A DNA stretch of 64,000 nt from CAXBGS01 sp963975425 (GCA_963975425.1 CAXBGS010000002.1:124001-188000), one strand, 5' to 3'; shown: positions 9,990 through 19,861, counted from the stretch's first letter. Notes: generated by a model not told the origin, from the sequence alone. Numbers and translations: made by a program.

Positions 9990-10377
9990 GCATTCCGTTG
10001 AGTTACGTGTCCGATATGACGAAGTTGACCCGATGGGCTTCGTTCATCACTCGAATTACTTGCGATATTTTGAAATTGGTCGCACCGAGTTGCTGCGAGC
10101 CTCGGGCGGGTGCTATCGCGAGATGGAGCAAGCCGGACAACTGGTCGTGGTGGTCCGCGTCGATTGCCGCTATCGATCACCAGCCAAGTACGACGACTTG
10201 ATCAAGATTCATACGAGAATCGCAAGCGTGACGGCTGCCAAAATCATTCACGAGTACACGATCCAGCGCGACACCGAGACGCTGGTACAGGCGACCGTCA
10301 CGCTGTGCGTGATCGACCGAGACGGGCAAGTTCAGCGAGTCCCAGATGCCCTGCTGGCACAGTACGGCGACGTTTGA
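9982..10377 (+). CDS. acyl-CoA thioesterase, YbgC/4-hydroxybenzoyl-CoA thioesterase family
   Basis: 131-residue hotdog-fold enzyme. The family signature is YDEVDPMGFVHHSNYLRYFE (about 12-31), with the catalytic Asp in the DPMGFVHH segment. YbgC-type enzymes hydrolyse short or medium acyl-CoA thioesters in the cytoplasm. The start is GTG at 9982, overlapping the previous propeller gene by eight bases, which supports translational coupling. A cytoplasmic thioesterase at the end of an operon of exported propellers is an unusual mix, so the operon's function is unclear. Confidence 0.85.
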   Translation: MREHSVELRVRYDEVDPMGFVHHSNYLRYFEIGRTELLRASGGCYREMEQAGQLVVVVRVDCRYRSPAKYDDLIKIHTRIASVTAAKIIHEYTIQRDTETLVQATVTLCVIDRDGQVQRVPDALLAQYGDV

Positions 10378-10531
10378 TCGATTCCCCAGCACATCTATCA
10401 GGGTGTTTGGAACGGCCAATCGGACGACTATTTTCATTTGCTTTTTTTTGACACCGATCGCCAAGATACTGATGCGGCAGACGAATCGGCACACAGATTC
10501 CGTCCCTTGATCCGCTATCCGAGCACGACGA

Positions 10532-11548
10532 ATGTCGAAAACAAAGAAATTTCTGATTGGGTCCGCCCTGATGACATCCCTCGCCGCAATCAGTCTGCCG
10601 GCGGTGGGCCAATTGCGTGACCGTCGCAGCGCGCGTGGTGCGACGGGAGAACGTCAATCGTTTGAATTCCAGGGGCAAACAAGGGCCTATCGGATTCACG
10701 TTCCGGACAGTTATGACCCCACGAACAAAGTTCCATTGGTCCTGACGTTACACGGCGGTGGCGGCGACGCGCAGGTCGGATCCAAAATCGGCATGACCCC
10801 ACTTGCCGATCAGCACGGTTTCATCGCCGTTTATCCGGAAGGCATCAATCGCCATTGGAATGACGGCCGCAACTCGGAATACTTTTCCGAACACGACAAG
10901 AAAATCGACGATGTCGCGTTCATCACCGAGTTGGTCAAACGACTGAAGAGCAAATATTCGATCGATCCCAATCGAGTCTTTTGCTTGGGAGCATCGAACG
11001 GCGGATTCATGACGCAGCGCCTGGCCATCGAACGGTCCGAAACGTTTTCGGCAGTCGCCATCTTGATCGCTTCAATGGCCGAACCGCTGAAGGAATCATT
11101 CGATCCCAAGCGCCCGGTTTCCGTAATGTTCATGAACGGGACGAAAGACCCCTTGGTTCCCTACGACGGCGGTGAAGTGAAAGTGAATCTGTTTCCAAGG
11201 CTAGCTCGCTTTCAGCAGAACAAGCCGAGTCGCGGGAACTGTGTTGCGACAGACGACGCCGTCGAACTTTGGCGTAAACGAAATCAACTCGACGGCAAAG
11301 AATCACAAACAACGGACCTGCCCGACTCCGATCCCACCGACGGGTCGACCGTTCACCTCAAGCTGTGGTCGGGCGGAAGCCAAGGAACCGCGGTGGCACT
11401 TTATCGTGTCGAAGGAGGCGGCCACACGCTGCCTGGCGCGGCGCAGTACATGCCAGAATCAGTAGTCGGCACGACAAACCGAGACATCAATGCGATGGAA
11501 ACGGTCTGGAAGTTCTTTATCGAGTACAATCGCGAACCGGGCGGTTGA
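10532..11548 (+). CDS. secreted alpha/beta-hydrolase, PHB-depolymerase (LpqC)-like esterase
   Basis: 338 residues with a signal peptide (FLIGSALMTSLAAISLPAVG). The fold is alpha/beta hydrolase: oxyanion region LTLHGGGGDA, nucleophile Ser in CLGASNGGFM (GxSxG), likely acid in NGTKDPLVPYDGG, and catalytic His in VEGGGHTLPGA. This pattern fits the LpqC/poly(3-hydroxybutyrate) depolymerase group, which also includes feruloyl and acetyl-xylan esterases. The substrate is probably an ester-linked polymer or carbohydrate ester. It is separated by 154 bases from the thioesterase gene and is likely a separate transcript. Confidence 0.85.
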   Translation: MSKTKKFLIGSALMTSLAAISLPAVGQLRDRRSARGATGERQSFEFQGQTRAYRIHVPDSYDPTNKVPLVLTLHGGGGDAQVGSKIGMTPLADQHGFIAVYPEGINRHWNDGRNSEYFSEHDKKIDDVAFITELVKRLKSKYSIDPNRVFCLGASNGGFMTQRLAIERSETFSAVAILIASMAEPLKESFDPKRPVSVMFMNGTKDPLVPYDGGEVKVNLFPRLARFQQNKPSRGNCVATDDAVELWRKRNQLDGKESQTTDLPDSDPTDGSTVHLKLWSGGSQGTAVALYRVEGGGHTLPGAAQYMPESVVGTTNRDINAMETVWKFFIEYNREPGG

Positions 11549-11595
11549 AAAGATACCGCGATGATTTCCTTTTTCGATAAAGAGCAAAGCGGTCT

Positions 11596-14500
11596 GTGAC
11601 CGGACGAACGCAGCGATCCGGAGACGCATCTGAGCAAAACGACGCGTCTGACATCAGTGATGCTGGCTGTTTCGCGTCGGACCAGGAGAACGTGCGCCTG
11701 GCATTGATCGATTTGCACGGGCGTGACGGCTTCGATGGCAGCGACGGCCAATCTTTTTTTCAACCTCCCGCCGGATATGGCGAGCGAGGACGTGACGGTG
11801 GCGATGCAACGCGTCCGACCCGCGGCAAAGACGCCACCGACGCCAGCCTGATGATTGATTATGCCAATCGCAATCGGTCCCAAGTGATCGTCACTGGCGA
11901 CGTCAACAGCTCGCCATCGATCGCGATCGGCGACGACGGGTACATTTTCATTCAAGCCCACGGCGGCAAAGGCGGTAACGGTGGCCGAGGCGGCGACGGC
12001 GGGCCAGGCAGCCGCGGTTATCGTGGGCGCAATGCCACGCGTTTTTCCCGCGGCGGAAACGGCGGCCCCGGGGGCGACGGCGGCAATGCGGGTCAGCCGA
12101 CCGACGGTGCCAACGGCGGCGACGGTGGCGAGATCTCGCTAACGGTCGACGCGGCAAACACGGGCCTGTTGATGTTGGCCAAAGGGAACTTGGCTGCGGG
12201 TGATTTGGGCTTTGCCGGCGAACGAGGCCGCGGCGGCAAGGGCGGCCCCGGCGGGCCTGGCGGCAGCAGCTATCACTGGACCGAAACGCGCCACTACACG
12301 GACTCAAAAGGCAATCGTCGAAGCCGCACGATTCATCGCAGCAATCCGGGCGGACACAGCGGCCGCGATGGTCGTGACGGAATGGATTCACATTACCGCG
12401 CGCGCGATGCTCAACCAGGAAACGTCGGGCGTCTTACGATCATTGTGCGCAGCGGTGACGGATCAACGCAACTCTATCGATCGCCCTATGATCTGCAACT
12501 CGTCTCATTCGATGTTGCGTCGGAATATTCGGTTTTGGAACCCGACAGCATCGTCTCGATCGACCGCATTGTCATCCGCAATTGTGGCGGTATGCCGACG
12601 CCATACAACTATGACGTCAAGGTGCACTTGCCATCAGACGATTGGATTCTCCGCGAGGGCGACGATCTGATTCTGAAACGGCCGCTTGACCCAGGCGAGA
12701 CGCATACGTTCGAACAGGATGGATTGCGATTTCGGCTTGGTGACTATGTTGTCGACGATCCGCGGCGCCGGCCGTTCACATTGCGACATCGGGTCAGTCC
12801 CCTGGCGTCACTGGAATCGGGCATCCATCGCCCTTTTCGTCAATTCGAAAATGGCGAAAATCTGCACGTCCATTTCCCTGTACAACTGCGGGCGATCACG
12901 TCACTGAATTCTCTGGCACCCGGCGAATCAACTCGCGTCATCTGGGCTGTGACCAATGTTGGCGACGAACCGTTTGATCATGAGTATTTGCGCCGGGCCG
13001 TCAATAGTCACGTACGCTTGATCGGCGGCGACATTGATCGCAAGCATCTGCTGTTCTTTGACACCGACGACAATCCGCATGACCTCGTCAAAACAGAACT
13101 GACGCTTGCGGTGCGTGATTTGGATCCCGGCGAAACGAGAATCTTTGAAACGCGAATCGGCGTCAAGGACCAACCCGAAGTGGTCCCCTATCATGGTTTC
13201 GCCGTCGGAGTCGACTTGTATTTACAGCGGCCTGGCACGAGTGATCGGCGTGAACAGTTTCGACGCGTCGACTATCGGAAAACGTTCATTCGCGTTTCCG
13301 AACGCTACCGAAAGGACACGGGTTCACGATTCTTGTTGGTGGCGAATCATCGAACCGATGTGAACGACATCAACAAGTGGACTCAAATGGCGGATTACTT
13401 CGGCAGCAGTCTCGACGTCTGGGATGTCTCCTATTACGGATTCTTTGATCTCGTGCGAGACGTATCCAAAGATCAATCGTTGCTCGAGCAATGGCGGGGG
13501 ATGACAATCATCATCCCAAACAATTACTACGAAACGCCTGGCGGGCGGACCGTCGCATTCGACCAGCTTGCAAAGAAACAATTTTTGCAAGCCGCCGCAA
13601 ATTACGACATCAATTTCTACATCGTCGGTGACTCACGAACCGGCGGCGCTGAGATGCTGCAAAATTCGCTGATTCCGGTCGGCGGTGATGAGTCGCCAAG
13701 CCGACTCGAATCGCGAAAGGATTTTTTGCGGCAAATCAAACGATGGAACAAGTACGTCGCCCGGACGGGCGACGTTGTGGGCGGACACACAAAAACAGCA
13801 GCCGGTCTTGCAGACACCGAATTGGGCGCATTGCATGAATTCGACATCCAGAAACGCACGATCCTGTTTCAACCCAAAGCGGATTGGTTGCAAGACCAAG
13901 CCGACGCCTTGCAACGCAGATTGAAAAAGATCGACCCGCTGCATCGATGGGTAATCGTGCACCGATATGACACGGGCGATACCGACACGTCATGGGGATT
14001 TTTCAAGAAACGCAAAGTCGGCAAACTCGAGGCCCGACGCACGCTCGATTCATCAAAGGGTTCCGCGGTGCTGTACGAGGTCGACGCGATTGATATGGTC
14101 GATGACGATTTCATTCTCAGTGAAGCAAACAAACACGGAATGTTCTTGGCCCTGAAATTCGAGGACAAAGTAGATCGGTTCATCCGGCTGGTCAGCGAAC
14201 GCACGTTCCCTCGCTTTTCTGAAAATTACATCCACCGTCCGTTGACCGATCAAGAAATCTTACAGATCGGCGGCGAACTTGCGGACTCGATCCTGGTCGA
14301 CATTTTCAACGAACAACAGGTCGCGCGGAATAGTCGCACTTGGGGGCGATGGAGTATCAAGTCTTTGATGCCAAAGTTGAATTACCTGGCCGAGCGATCA
14401 TTGAACTACGGAGTCAGTTATACGCAAATGACGGAAAACACGGCGGGAATGGACCTGCTGTACGATATGATCGCAAATCTGCAATACATGGCCGCTAAGA

Positions 14501-15021
14501 CAATGACGGTATGGGATCACGCATTGATCCCAACCTCGTTCTTCAAGAGAGGGCGGGCTGTTTCGAAACATATGCAAGAGCGAATCGACCAGATCGTTGT
14601 CAACATTTTCGGCAACGAACCGAGCTGGTGGGACCGTGTCACCAATCCGGACGATGATTTCGACGCTGCCGGACGCCCAAAGTCAGCCAAATTTGACGGC
14701 ATGGAAAGAACGATTGCTGACAGGCATATCGAAAGCCGACTGGTCAAACTCGATACCGAACGCCCGTCGGTCGAGCGTTTTACCGAGCCCCAGCATCGCA
14801 AAGGCTTGACGTACGATCCGGAATTGCTGCCTGTCTCGGCGCGCGTGATGCCGGGGCATGTTTACGATCAACTGGCCCGTGCCGAGTCGCTGCGTGCACA
14901 GATGCGAAAAGAGACCGAACTTGCGAGTCGTCGTCAGCGTTCGGACTTGTTGGTCCCGCTTGAAATCGCGACCACCATCGCTTCACAGACCGTTACCGTT
15001 ACGGCTCAGCCCAGCGAATGA
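11596..15021 (+). CDS. giant protein with Gly-rich collagen-like N-terminal region
   Basis: 1141 residues from a GTG at 11596 that overlaps the stop of a 12-codon leader-like ORF beginning at an ATG at 11562. After about 100 residues come Gly-Gly-x tracts (GGKGGNGGRGGDGGPG and similar, about residues 120-270) with no signal peptide. The middle (about 290-560) looks beta-rich with CARDB-like phrases such as LAPGESTRVIWAVTNVGD. The C-terminal half is mixed alpha/beta (LLVANHRTDVNDINKW, MTIIIPNNYYE). No enzyme family is recognised. The architecture suggests a large scaffold or assembly protein. It converges with the membrane-protein gene 17 bases downstream. Confidence 0.7.
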   Translation: MTGRTQRSGDASEQNDASDISDAGCFASDQENVRLALIDLHGRDGFDGSDGQSFFQPPAGYGERGRDGGDATRPTRGKDATDASLMIDYANRNRSQVIVTGDVNSSPSIAIGDDGYIFIQAHGGKGGNGGRGGDGGPGSRGYRGRNATRFSRGGNGGPGGDGGNAGQPTDGANGGDGGEISLTVDAANTGLLMLAKGNLAAGDLGFAGERGRGGKGGPGGPGGSSYHWTETRHYTDSKGNRRSRTIHRSNPGGHSGRDGRDGMDSHYRARDAQPGNVGRLTIIVRSGDGSTQLYRSPYDLQLVSFDVASEYSVLEPDSIVSIDRIVIRNCGGMPTPYNYDVKVHLPSDDWILREGDDLILKRPLDPGETHTFEQDGLRFRLGDYVVDDPRRRPFTLRHRVSPLASLESGIHRPFRQFENGENLHVHFPVQLRAITSLNSLAPGESTRVIWAVTNVGDEPFDHEYLRRAVNSHVRLIGGDIDRKHLLFFDTDDNPHDLVKTELTLAVRDLDPGETRIFETRIGVKDQPEVVPYHGFAVGVDLYLQRPGTSDRREQFRRVDYRKTFIRVSERYRKDTGSRFLLVANHRTDVNDINKWTQMADYFGSSLDVWDVSYYGFFDLVRDVSKDQSLLEQWRGMTIIIPNNYYETPGGRTVAFDQLAKKQFLQAAANYDINFYIVGDSRTGGAEMLQNSLIPVGGDESPSRLESRKDFLRQIKRWNKYVARTGDVVGGHTKTAAGLADTELGALHEFDIQKRTILFQPKADWLQDQADALQRRLKKIDPLHRWVIVHRYDTGDTDTSWGFFKKRKVGKLEARRTLDSSKGSAVLYEVDAIDMVDDDFILSEANKHGMFLALKFEDKVDRFIRLVSERTFPRFSENYIHRPLTDQEILQIGGELADSILVDIFNEQQVARNSRTWGRWSIKSLMPKLNYLAERSLNYGVSYTQMTENTAGMDLLYDMIANLQYMAAKTMTVWDHALIPTSFFKRGRAVSKHMQERIDQIVVNIFGNEPSWWDRVTNPDDDFDAAGRPKSAKFDGMERTIADRHIESRLVKLDTERPSVERFTEPQHRKGLTYDPELLPVSARVMPGHVYDQLARAESLRAQMRKETELASRRQRSDLLVPLEIATTIASQTVTVTAQPSE

Positions 15022-15038
15022 TGCAAGCAGGATGATTG

Positions 15039-15656
15039 TTACTTTGCGAAAGGATTCGTTTGCAGTCCGCCGCCACCGTCGGTGACATATCGGATTTCTT
15101 GCGATTCCGAGAGACGAGATCCCCAACTCGATTCGCTCGAACTCGTTTCGGTCCAATTTTGCCCCACCCAGTTTTCCCCCACCCAGTTTTCGTTGGCCGT
15201 CCCTGTCATCGCGGGTGCATTGCTTGGCAGTTTCACCACATTCGTGGCCGACATGACCAGTAACAGCAACACGCCGACAATGGTGACCCCAAACATCATC
15301 ATCGATCCGATCACCATGTTGCAAAGGTAAACCAGAAAGGCTTTGAAGGGATTGCATTGAACCATCAACGCCAGCACCGCAATCGACGCCACCGCTGAAT
15401 ACGCCACCAGCACGAACTGGTTCTGCGTTCCGGTCGCCAGGGCCAATCCGACGGTGGTTATCCCACCGGCAACCGAGGCGATGATAGAAGTCATCAATGC
15501 ATAGAGAAAACCGATTCTGCCCGCATCGACCAGACCGACGGACCACTTCATCGAGTAGCCCGCGACGGCCAAACACGCGACAAACATCATGGCGAAAAGG
15601 GCAATCGCCGCCGGCATCATCATCAGATCGCCGTATTCACCTAGTTCCGGATTCAT
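15039..15656 (-). CDS. four-TM membrane protein with short C-terminal peptide repeats
   Basis: 205 residues. Four hydrophobic helices occupy about 12-34, 45-70, 82-98 and 104-130 (for example MMFGVTIVGVLLLLVMSA). The tail carries near-repeats ENWVGENWVGQNWTE, then Ser-rich sequence; the matching DNA shows two almost identical direct repeats around 15155-15190. No family is recognised. Repeat slippage in the tail could vary its length between strains. Convergent with the giant Gly-rich protein gene. Confidence 0.65.
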   Translation of the reverse strand: MNPELGEYGDLMMMPAAIALFAMMFVACLAVAGYSMKWSVGLVDAGRIGFLYALMTSIIASVAGGITTVGLALATGTQNQFVLVAYSAVASIAVLALMVQCNPFKAFLVYLCNMVIGSMMMFGVTIVGVLLLLVMSATNVVKLPSNAPAMTGTANENWVGENWVGQNWTETSSSESSWGSRLSESQEIRYVTDGGGGLQTNPFAK

Positions 15657-15869
15657 CGTCTTGCCGTCTTCGCACCTAGAGTCCCAAACACCCCGCCGTT
15701 GTTGATGCGAGGTTTCACTCGGATCTAGCTTGCTGCGGATGCGAGGGCTACGGCGTGTCGCTTTTTAGATTCTGGCCCCTGAAAAAATCACGGATTCAAT
15801 CCGCTCGACAATCGCAACCCTCAAATCCGGCACAATGAACGACCGGCCCGAGCGGCGATCTTGCGGGCG

Positions 15870-16580
15870 TTATGGTTCGAAGCGATAGCCCGCGCCGTAG
15901 ACGGTTTGGATGATGGTCGGACATTTCGGATCCGGTTCGATCCGTTTTCTCAGCTGACTGATCGTTTGATCTAAGGTGCGGCTGTTCGGCACATGATCTT
16001 CTTCCCAGCCGACGCGAAACATTTCGTTCCGATCGACGACTTCGCCGGGCTTGCTTGCCAACAACTGCAGCAAACGCATTTCTCGCGGTGACAGTTCGAT
16101 CGTTTCATCACCGCGGCGAGCCCGCAACTGTTTCGGAACGACTTGCAATTCATGCATCCCGAACGGTTCGTTTGAAAACTCGCCCTCATTTGCACTCGGC
16201 AAAGTTTCCTGCAAGCAGCGACGTGCCACGGCGCGAATCCGAGCCAACACCTCTTTCGCACCGAATGGCTTGGCGATGTAGTCGTCGGCGCCGAGTTCAA
16301 GACCGACAACCTTGTCAATTTCTTCTGCCTTGGCGGTGATAAACAGAATCGGCATGCGCGGCTGCGTGAGACGGAAATGTCGACACAAATCGTATCCGCT
16401 CAACCCTGGCATCATCACGTCCAAGCAGGCGATGTCTGGCGTTTGCGCATCGAACAAACTCTTGGCCTGCATGCCATCGGCGGCCTCGGCCACTTGATAT
16501 GACTCCGCACGTAAGATCTCGACCAGTGCGGCCCGTGTGTTCGGATCGTCTTCGGCGACCAGTATTTTCCAGTTCATCAA
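15870..16580 (-). CDS. OmpR/PhoB-family response regulator
   Basis: 236 residues. The receiver domain has acidic residues in VAEDDPN, the phospho-acceptor Asp54 in CLDVMMPG, Thr in ITAKAEE and Lys in YIAKPFG. A linker is followed by a winged-helix output domain (about 145-235; ELSPREMRLLQLLA, RTLDQTISQLRKRIEPD, VYGAGYRFEP). It would bind DNA as a phosphorylated dimer. The start lies one base after the stop of the histidine kinase gene, so the two are co-translated partners. An alternative ATG is one codon downstream. Confidence 0.93.
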   Translation of the reverse strand: MMNWKILVAEDDPNTRAALVEILRAESYQVAEAADGMQAKSLFDAQTPDIACLDVMMPGLSGYDLCRHFRLTQPRMPILFITAKAEEIDKVVGLELGADDYIAKPFGAKEVLARIRAVARRCLQETLPSANEGEFSNEPFGMHELQVVPKQLRARRGDETIELSPREMRLLQLLASKPGEVVDRNEMFRVGWEEDHVPNSRTLDQTISQLRKRIEPDPKCPTIIQTVYGAGYRFEP

Positions 16581-16581
16581 T

Positions 16582-18447
16582 CTATCGCTTTACAGGGATT
16601 CGCAGCTGAAAACACGATCCGGACGGACTTGGTATCAATCGCAGATCGCCACCGTGCCGTGCGGCCGCGCGGCGGGCGATTGCCAATCCGATACCGGTCC
16701 CGCTGGGCGCGCTGATCGAGTCATCCAAACGCGAAAAAGGTCGAAAAATTCGCCGATGGTGACGGCGTGCAATTCCGGGTCCGCGGTCTGCAACGCGAAC
16801 GACGAGTTCCTTTGCGGTCAATTCCGAGACGACATCAACGCGTTTACCTTCGGCGGCGTACTTCAGAACATTGCTTAGCAAATTGATCAGAACCATCTCG
16901 AGAATGTCCGGATCGAAACCAACTTCCAGCGGTGCGTTGGCGACTCGCACCAATTGTATCTCGGCCTTTTCAAAACTCGGCTCGAACTGGCTTAGCGTGC
17001 GATCAATCCACTCATCCGGAATCGCCGAGACGATCCGGGGGCCTCGTTGCTTTCGATCATCACGGATCATTTCCAAGACGCCTGAAACCAATCGTCCCAA
17101 CCGCTGCGATTCGGCATCAATCACATCCAGGCGCTTGGCCAGTTGTGAGCGTGTTTCGGTTTCCGGCAGCGCGGCCAAGTCGGATTCGGCCAATTCAGCA
17201 TATAGCTGGATATTGGTCAGCGGCGTGCGCAGTTCGTGTGATACCTGTCCGGCAAAGGTGACGCGACTGCGCGCCGTTTTCATTTGCCGCTGCACGCTAG
17301 TTAATACGTACCCGCCAAGGCCGATCAGTGCGGCGGCAAGGCCAGCGAGCGACGCATACAGCGAGGTCGGGTCTGCTTTGGGCAACAGCGTTTCGTCGGC
17401 ATGGTATTCGAGCTGCCAACTCGATAGCGGCGATGACAGTGACACAACCGCTAACGGATTTTCGCAACGTTGGCCCTCATCACCCCAGCGATAAATCACC
17501 TGCTTGGACTCATCGACCAAAGCCGTAAACCCCGGCGTGCGAAGATGCTGCGAAGATCGATCCCCAGGCAAGCTTGATGAGTCCGGCACAACGACCGATG
17601 AAACGGTATCCGGCAGCGCAGCGGTCAGATCCGAGATCCACCGGGCGCGCTCGAACATGACGCCCACGTCGGATCCATTTAACAAGGGAAACCAGAGCAC
17701 CAATTGACTGCCCTCGTCCAAATACCATACCTGCCATCGAGGCGTGCCAACGACCTGAGCCGGTGTACTGCGAGCAGACGTGCTGCGAGCCGGCGTGCTG
17801 CGAGCCGATCCACTGCGAGCCGGCGCGTTCTGGGGCGATAAGTCTTGGGGTGATGCGTTCTGATTCACTTGCGCCAGCGCGGCTTGCATCGATCGCGTTC
17901 GGTTCTCGGCTTGGTTTATCTCGCGACTCGGGGTGCGTGCCCCGCGATTGGGACTGGGGACAACCCGCTGCTGTATCATCGGTTCGGCTTGTTGGATCGA
18001 CAAATTTTCCGCGACATTGCTCATTTGAAACGGATCATCCGAGTCGTTGCCCTGCTCTTGGGGACGTCCGTCGATCATTGCAGGCAACGACGCATAAATG
18101 GCAAGCTCATCAGAGGAACCTTGATTGGGCCGGGGCGGATGAACCAGCGTTCCGGCCGAATCGACATAGATCCCTTGCCGGACCACCGGATCGGTCAACT
18201 CCAGCTTTCGAAGTGTCGCCGCAACATTGCTGGGCCCGTCGAGCTGCTCGCTGACGCGGCGTACGTGCTGATCGAGTACGCCTGAGAGTGTCCGGTCGAG
18301 TTCGACCAACCGCGCCCGCAGCACCGAACTCAACTGGTCTCGCGCCAGTTCGCTCTGCTGACGCATCGACGTTGAGGACACCCAGCCCAACAGCGCCAGG
18401 GGCGCCGCAACGAGAATAAGCAGGGCAATGAGCAGTCGAAACGGCAT
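16582..18447 (-). CDS. membrane sensor histidine kinase with Ala-Arg-Ser-Thr repeat insert
   Basis: 621 residues. An N-terminal TM helix (LLIALLILVAAPLALLGW) and a second TM near residue 365 (LAGLAAALIGLGGYVLTSV) enclose a large sensor region. The HisKA motif is VSHELRTPLTNIQLYAE; HATPase motifs are the N box INLLSNVLKYA, G1 VADRGPGIARR and G2 GTGIGLAIARRAA. Inside the sensor region is an imperfect 15-bp DNA repeat encoding ARSGSARSTPARSTSARSTP (around 17757-17830). It lies between a VWA-protein gene upstream (31-base gap) and its cognate response regulator, suggesting envelope-signal sensing linked to the VWA protein. Confidence 0.92.
   Translation of the reverse strand: MPFRLLIALLILVAAPLALLGWVSSTSMRQQSELARDQLSSVLRARLVELDRTLSGVLDQHVRRVSEQLDGPSNVAATLRKLELTDPVVRQGIYVDSAGTLVHPPRPNQGSSDELAIYASLPAMIDGRPQEQGNDSDDPFQMSNVAENLSIQQAEPMIQQRVVPSPNRGARTPSREINQAENRTRSMQAALAQVNQNASPQDLSPQNAPARSGSARSTPARSTSARSTPAQVVGTPRWQVWYLDEGSQLVLWFPLLNGSDVGVMFERARWISDLTAALPDTVSSVVVPDSSSLPGDRSSQHLRTPGFTALVDESKQVIYRWGDEGQRCENPLAVVSLSSPLSSWQLEYHADETLLPKADPTSLYASLAGLAAALIGLGGYVLTSVQRQMKTARSRVTFAGQVSHELRTPLTNIQLYAELAESDLAALPETETRSQLAKRLDVIDAESQRLGRLVSGVLEMIRDDRKQRGPRIVSAIPDEWIDRTLSQFEPSFEKAEIQLVRVANAPLEVGFDPDILEMVLINLLSNVLKYAAEGKRVDVVSELTAKELVVRVADRGPGIARRHHRRIFRPFSRLDDSISAPSGTGIGLAIARRAAARHGGDLRLIPSPSGSCFQLRIPVKR
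17757..17830 (-). repeat. 15-bp coding tandem repeat inside the histidine kinase
   Basis: Four to five imperfect copies of a 15-bp unit (core CTGCGAGCCGGCGTG on the + strand) encode a run of Ala-Arg-Ser-Thr/Ser-Pro in the extracytoplasmic sensor region. Copies differ by one or two bases. The repeat keeps the frame, so copy-number change would lengthen or shorten the linker by five residues at a time. Confidence 0.75.
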
Positions 18448-18478
18448 GCGTTTTTTCGAACCAGGGATGACGTCGTGA

Positions 18479-19861
18479 TTACGGCTTTACACTGTAATCG
18501 TAACCGCGTGAGGACTGTTGAGCGGCGTTCGCGTTTTGTTCCGCCTTCATCGCCTTACGCGTACGACTCCAGTTGCTGGCGTCTTCTAAGGACACCGCCT
18601 GACTCTGATTCAGCACTGCGTTTCGCTGCAACTCTGGAACGATTTCACTCAGATTATTGTCGACGCACTTCAACGCCAATCGTTTCAGCTCTTCGGCGTT
18701 CTCGCCAAGCAATTCCTTCGCTTCGCCGATACGTCCGGCATCGCGCAATAGCGTTGCACGTCCATTCTTGTCATTTGCGATTTGAATCGCGCAGTACGCA
18801 TAGGTTTCCAGGTCAACATCATCTTTGACTTGCGCGACCTCGTCCGAGAATTTAACCATCACGCTGCTGCTTAACTTGTCGGTCGTCTCGGATACCAAGT
18901 TCATGTACTGTACCGAAACATCGACAAGCGGTCGGCTGGTGCCTGCTTCACCGGCATCCACCTCGACCTCTAAGACAAAGTAACGCTCTTGACGGGCGTA
19001 GAGCTGCGTCAATGGAATTGAAACGTTCGATCCGTCGATATCCGCTTTTGTCCCCAACACTCGCACCGGGCGGACTCCGGGACCGACTTTTGCCAAGATC
19101 TTAAACTCACCCGCCACAACACTCATCAGATCGTTGAACTCGTTGTTAAACACCGCCACCAAATCGTCCGCTTCCTCGACAAATAAGTGATTGCCGCTTC
19201 CGGCCGACGCCAGCCCGCTCATCAAATCTTCGTTGTACTGCAGCCCCAGCCCGAGTGTGCTGACACTGATGCCTTCTTTGACAAACGAGGCCCCTAGTCG
19301 TTCCAGCTCGCGGGGACTCTTGGGTCCAACGTTGGCTTTACCGTCGGAGAGCAAAATCACGCGATTGACCGATTCGCTGTCGAGAAACTTTCGAATTTCC
19401 GCGGCGCCTTTGCTGACACCGGCAAACAAGGCGGTGCTGCCATTTGCCCGAATACCGCGAATTTGCCGGATGATCGCATCGCGGTCCGTCGCTTTGGTGG
19501 CGGGAACCAACACTTGTACCGATGAATGATACAAGACGACCGATACGATATCGTTGTCCCTGAGTCGACGCACCGCTGCGATCGCAGCATCGCGTGCCTG
19601 AGCGATCTTCTGTCCATTCATCGACCCGCTGGTGTCGATCACCAGCGCCACATTGACGGGCGGACGGGACTGTTGCTCCGCCAAGTCAAAACCCTCTAGC
19701 GAAATCCGAATGTAGTTGGTTTCTTTCTGATCGGCCAACATGGTCGGATTCGTCGCGCCCACATCCAGCCGAACCTGTGCCGAGTAACTTGGGCGATCGC
19801 CGATAAGCAATAACGAACAGATGGCGGGGACAAATACCGATCCCAGAAGCTTTTGACGCAT
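18479..19861 (-). CDS. secreted von Willebrand factor A domain protein
   Basis: 460 residues with a signal peptide (LLGSVFVPAICSLLLIG, cleavage near SYSA). The VWA domain has an intact MIDAS: LVIDTSGSMNGQKIA, a Thr/Ser in NGSTALFAG, and LLSDGKANVG. The C-terminal part looks alpha-helical (RDAGRIGEAKELLGENAEELKRLALKCVDNN). Such proteins bind a metal-dependent ligand in the periplasm. It is the first gene of a minus-strand operon with the histidine kinase and response regulator. The start MRQKLLG is chosen because the 23 upstream codons spoil the signal peptide. Confidence 0.85.
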   Translation of the reverse strand: MRQKLLGSVFVPAICSLLLIGDRPSYSAQVRLDVGATNPTMLADQKETNYIRISLEGFDLAEQQSRPPVNVALVIDTSGSMNGQKIAQARDAAIAAVRRLRDNDIVSVVLYHSSVQVLVPATKATDRDAIIRQIRGIRANGSTALFAGVSKGAAEIRKFLDSESVNRVILLSDGKANVGPKSPRELERLGASFVKEGISVSTLGLGLQYNEDLMSGLASAGSGNHLFVEEADDLVAVFNNEFNDLMSVVAGEFKILAKVGPGVRPVRVLGTKADIDGSNVSIPLTQLYARQERYFVLEVEVDAGEAGTSRPLVDVSVQYMNLVSETTDKLSSSVMVKFSDEVAQVKDDVDLETYAYCAIQIANDKNGRATLLRDAGRIGEAKELLGENAEELKRLALKCVDNNLSEIVPELQRNAVLNQSQAVSLEDASNWSRTRKAMKAEQNANAAQQSSRGYDYSVKP

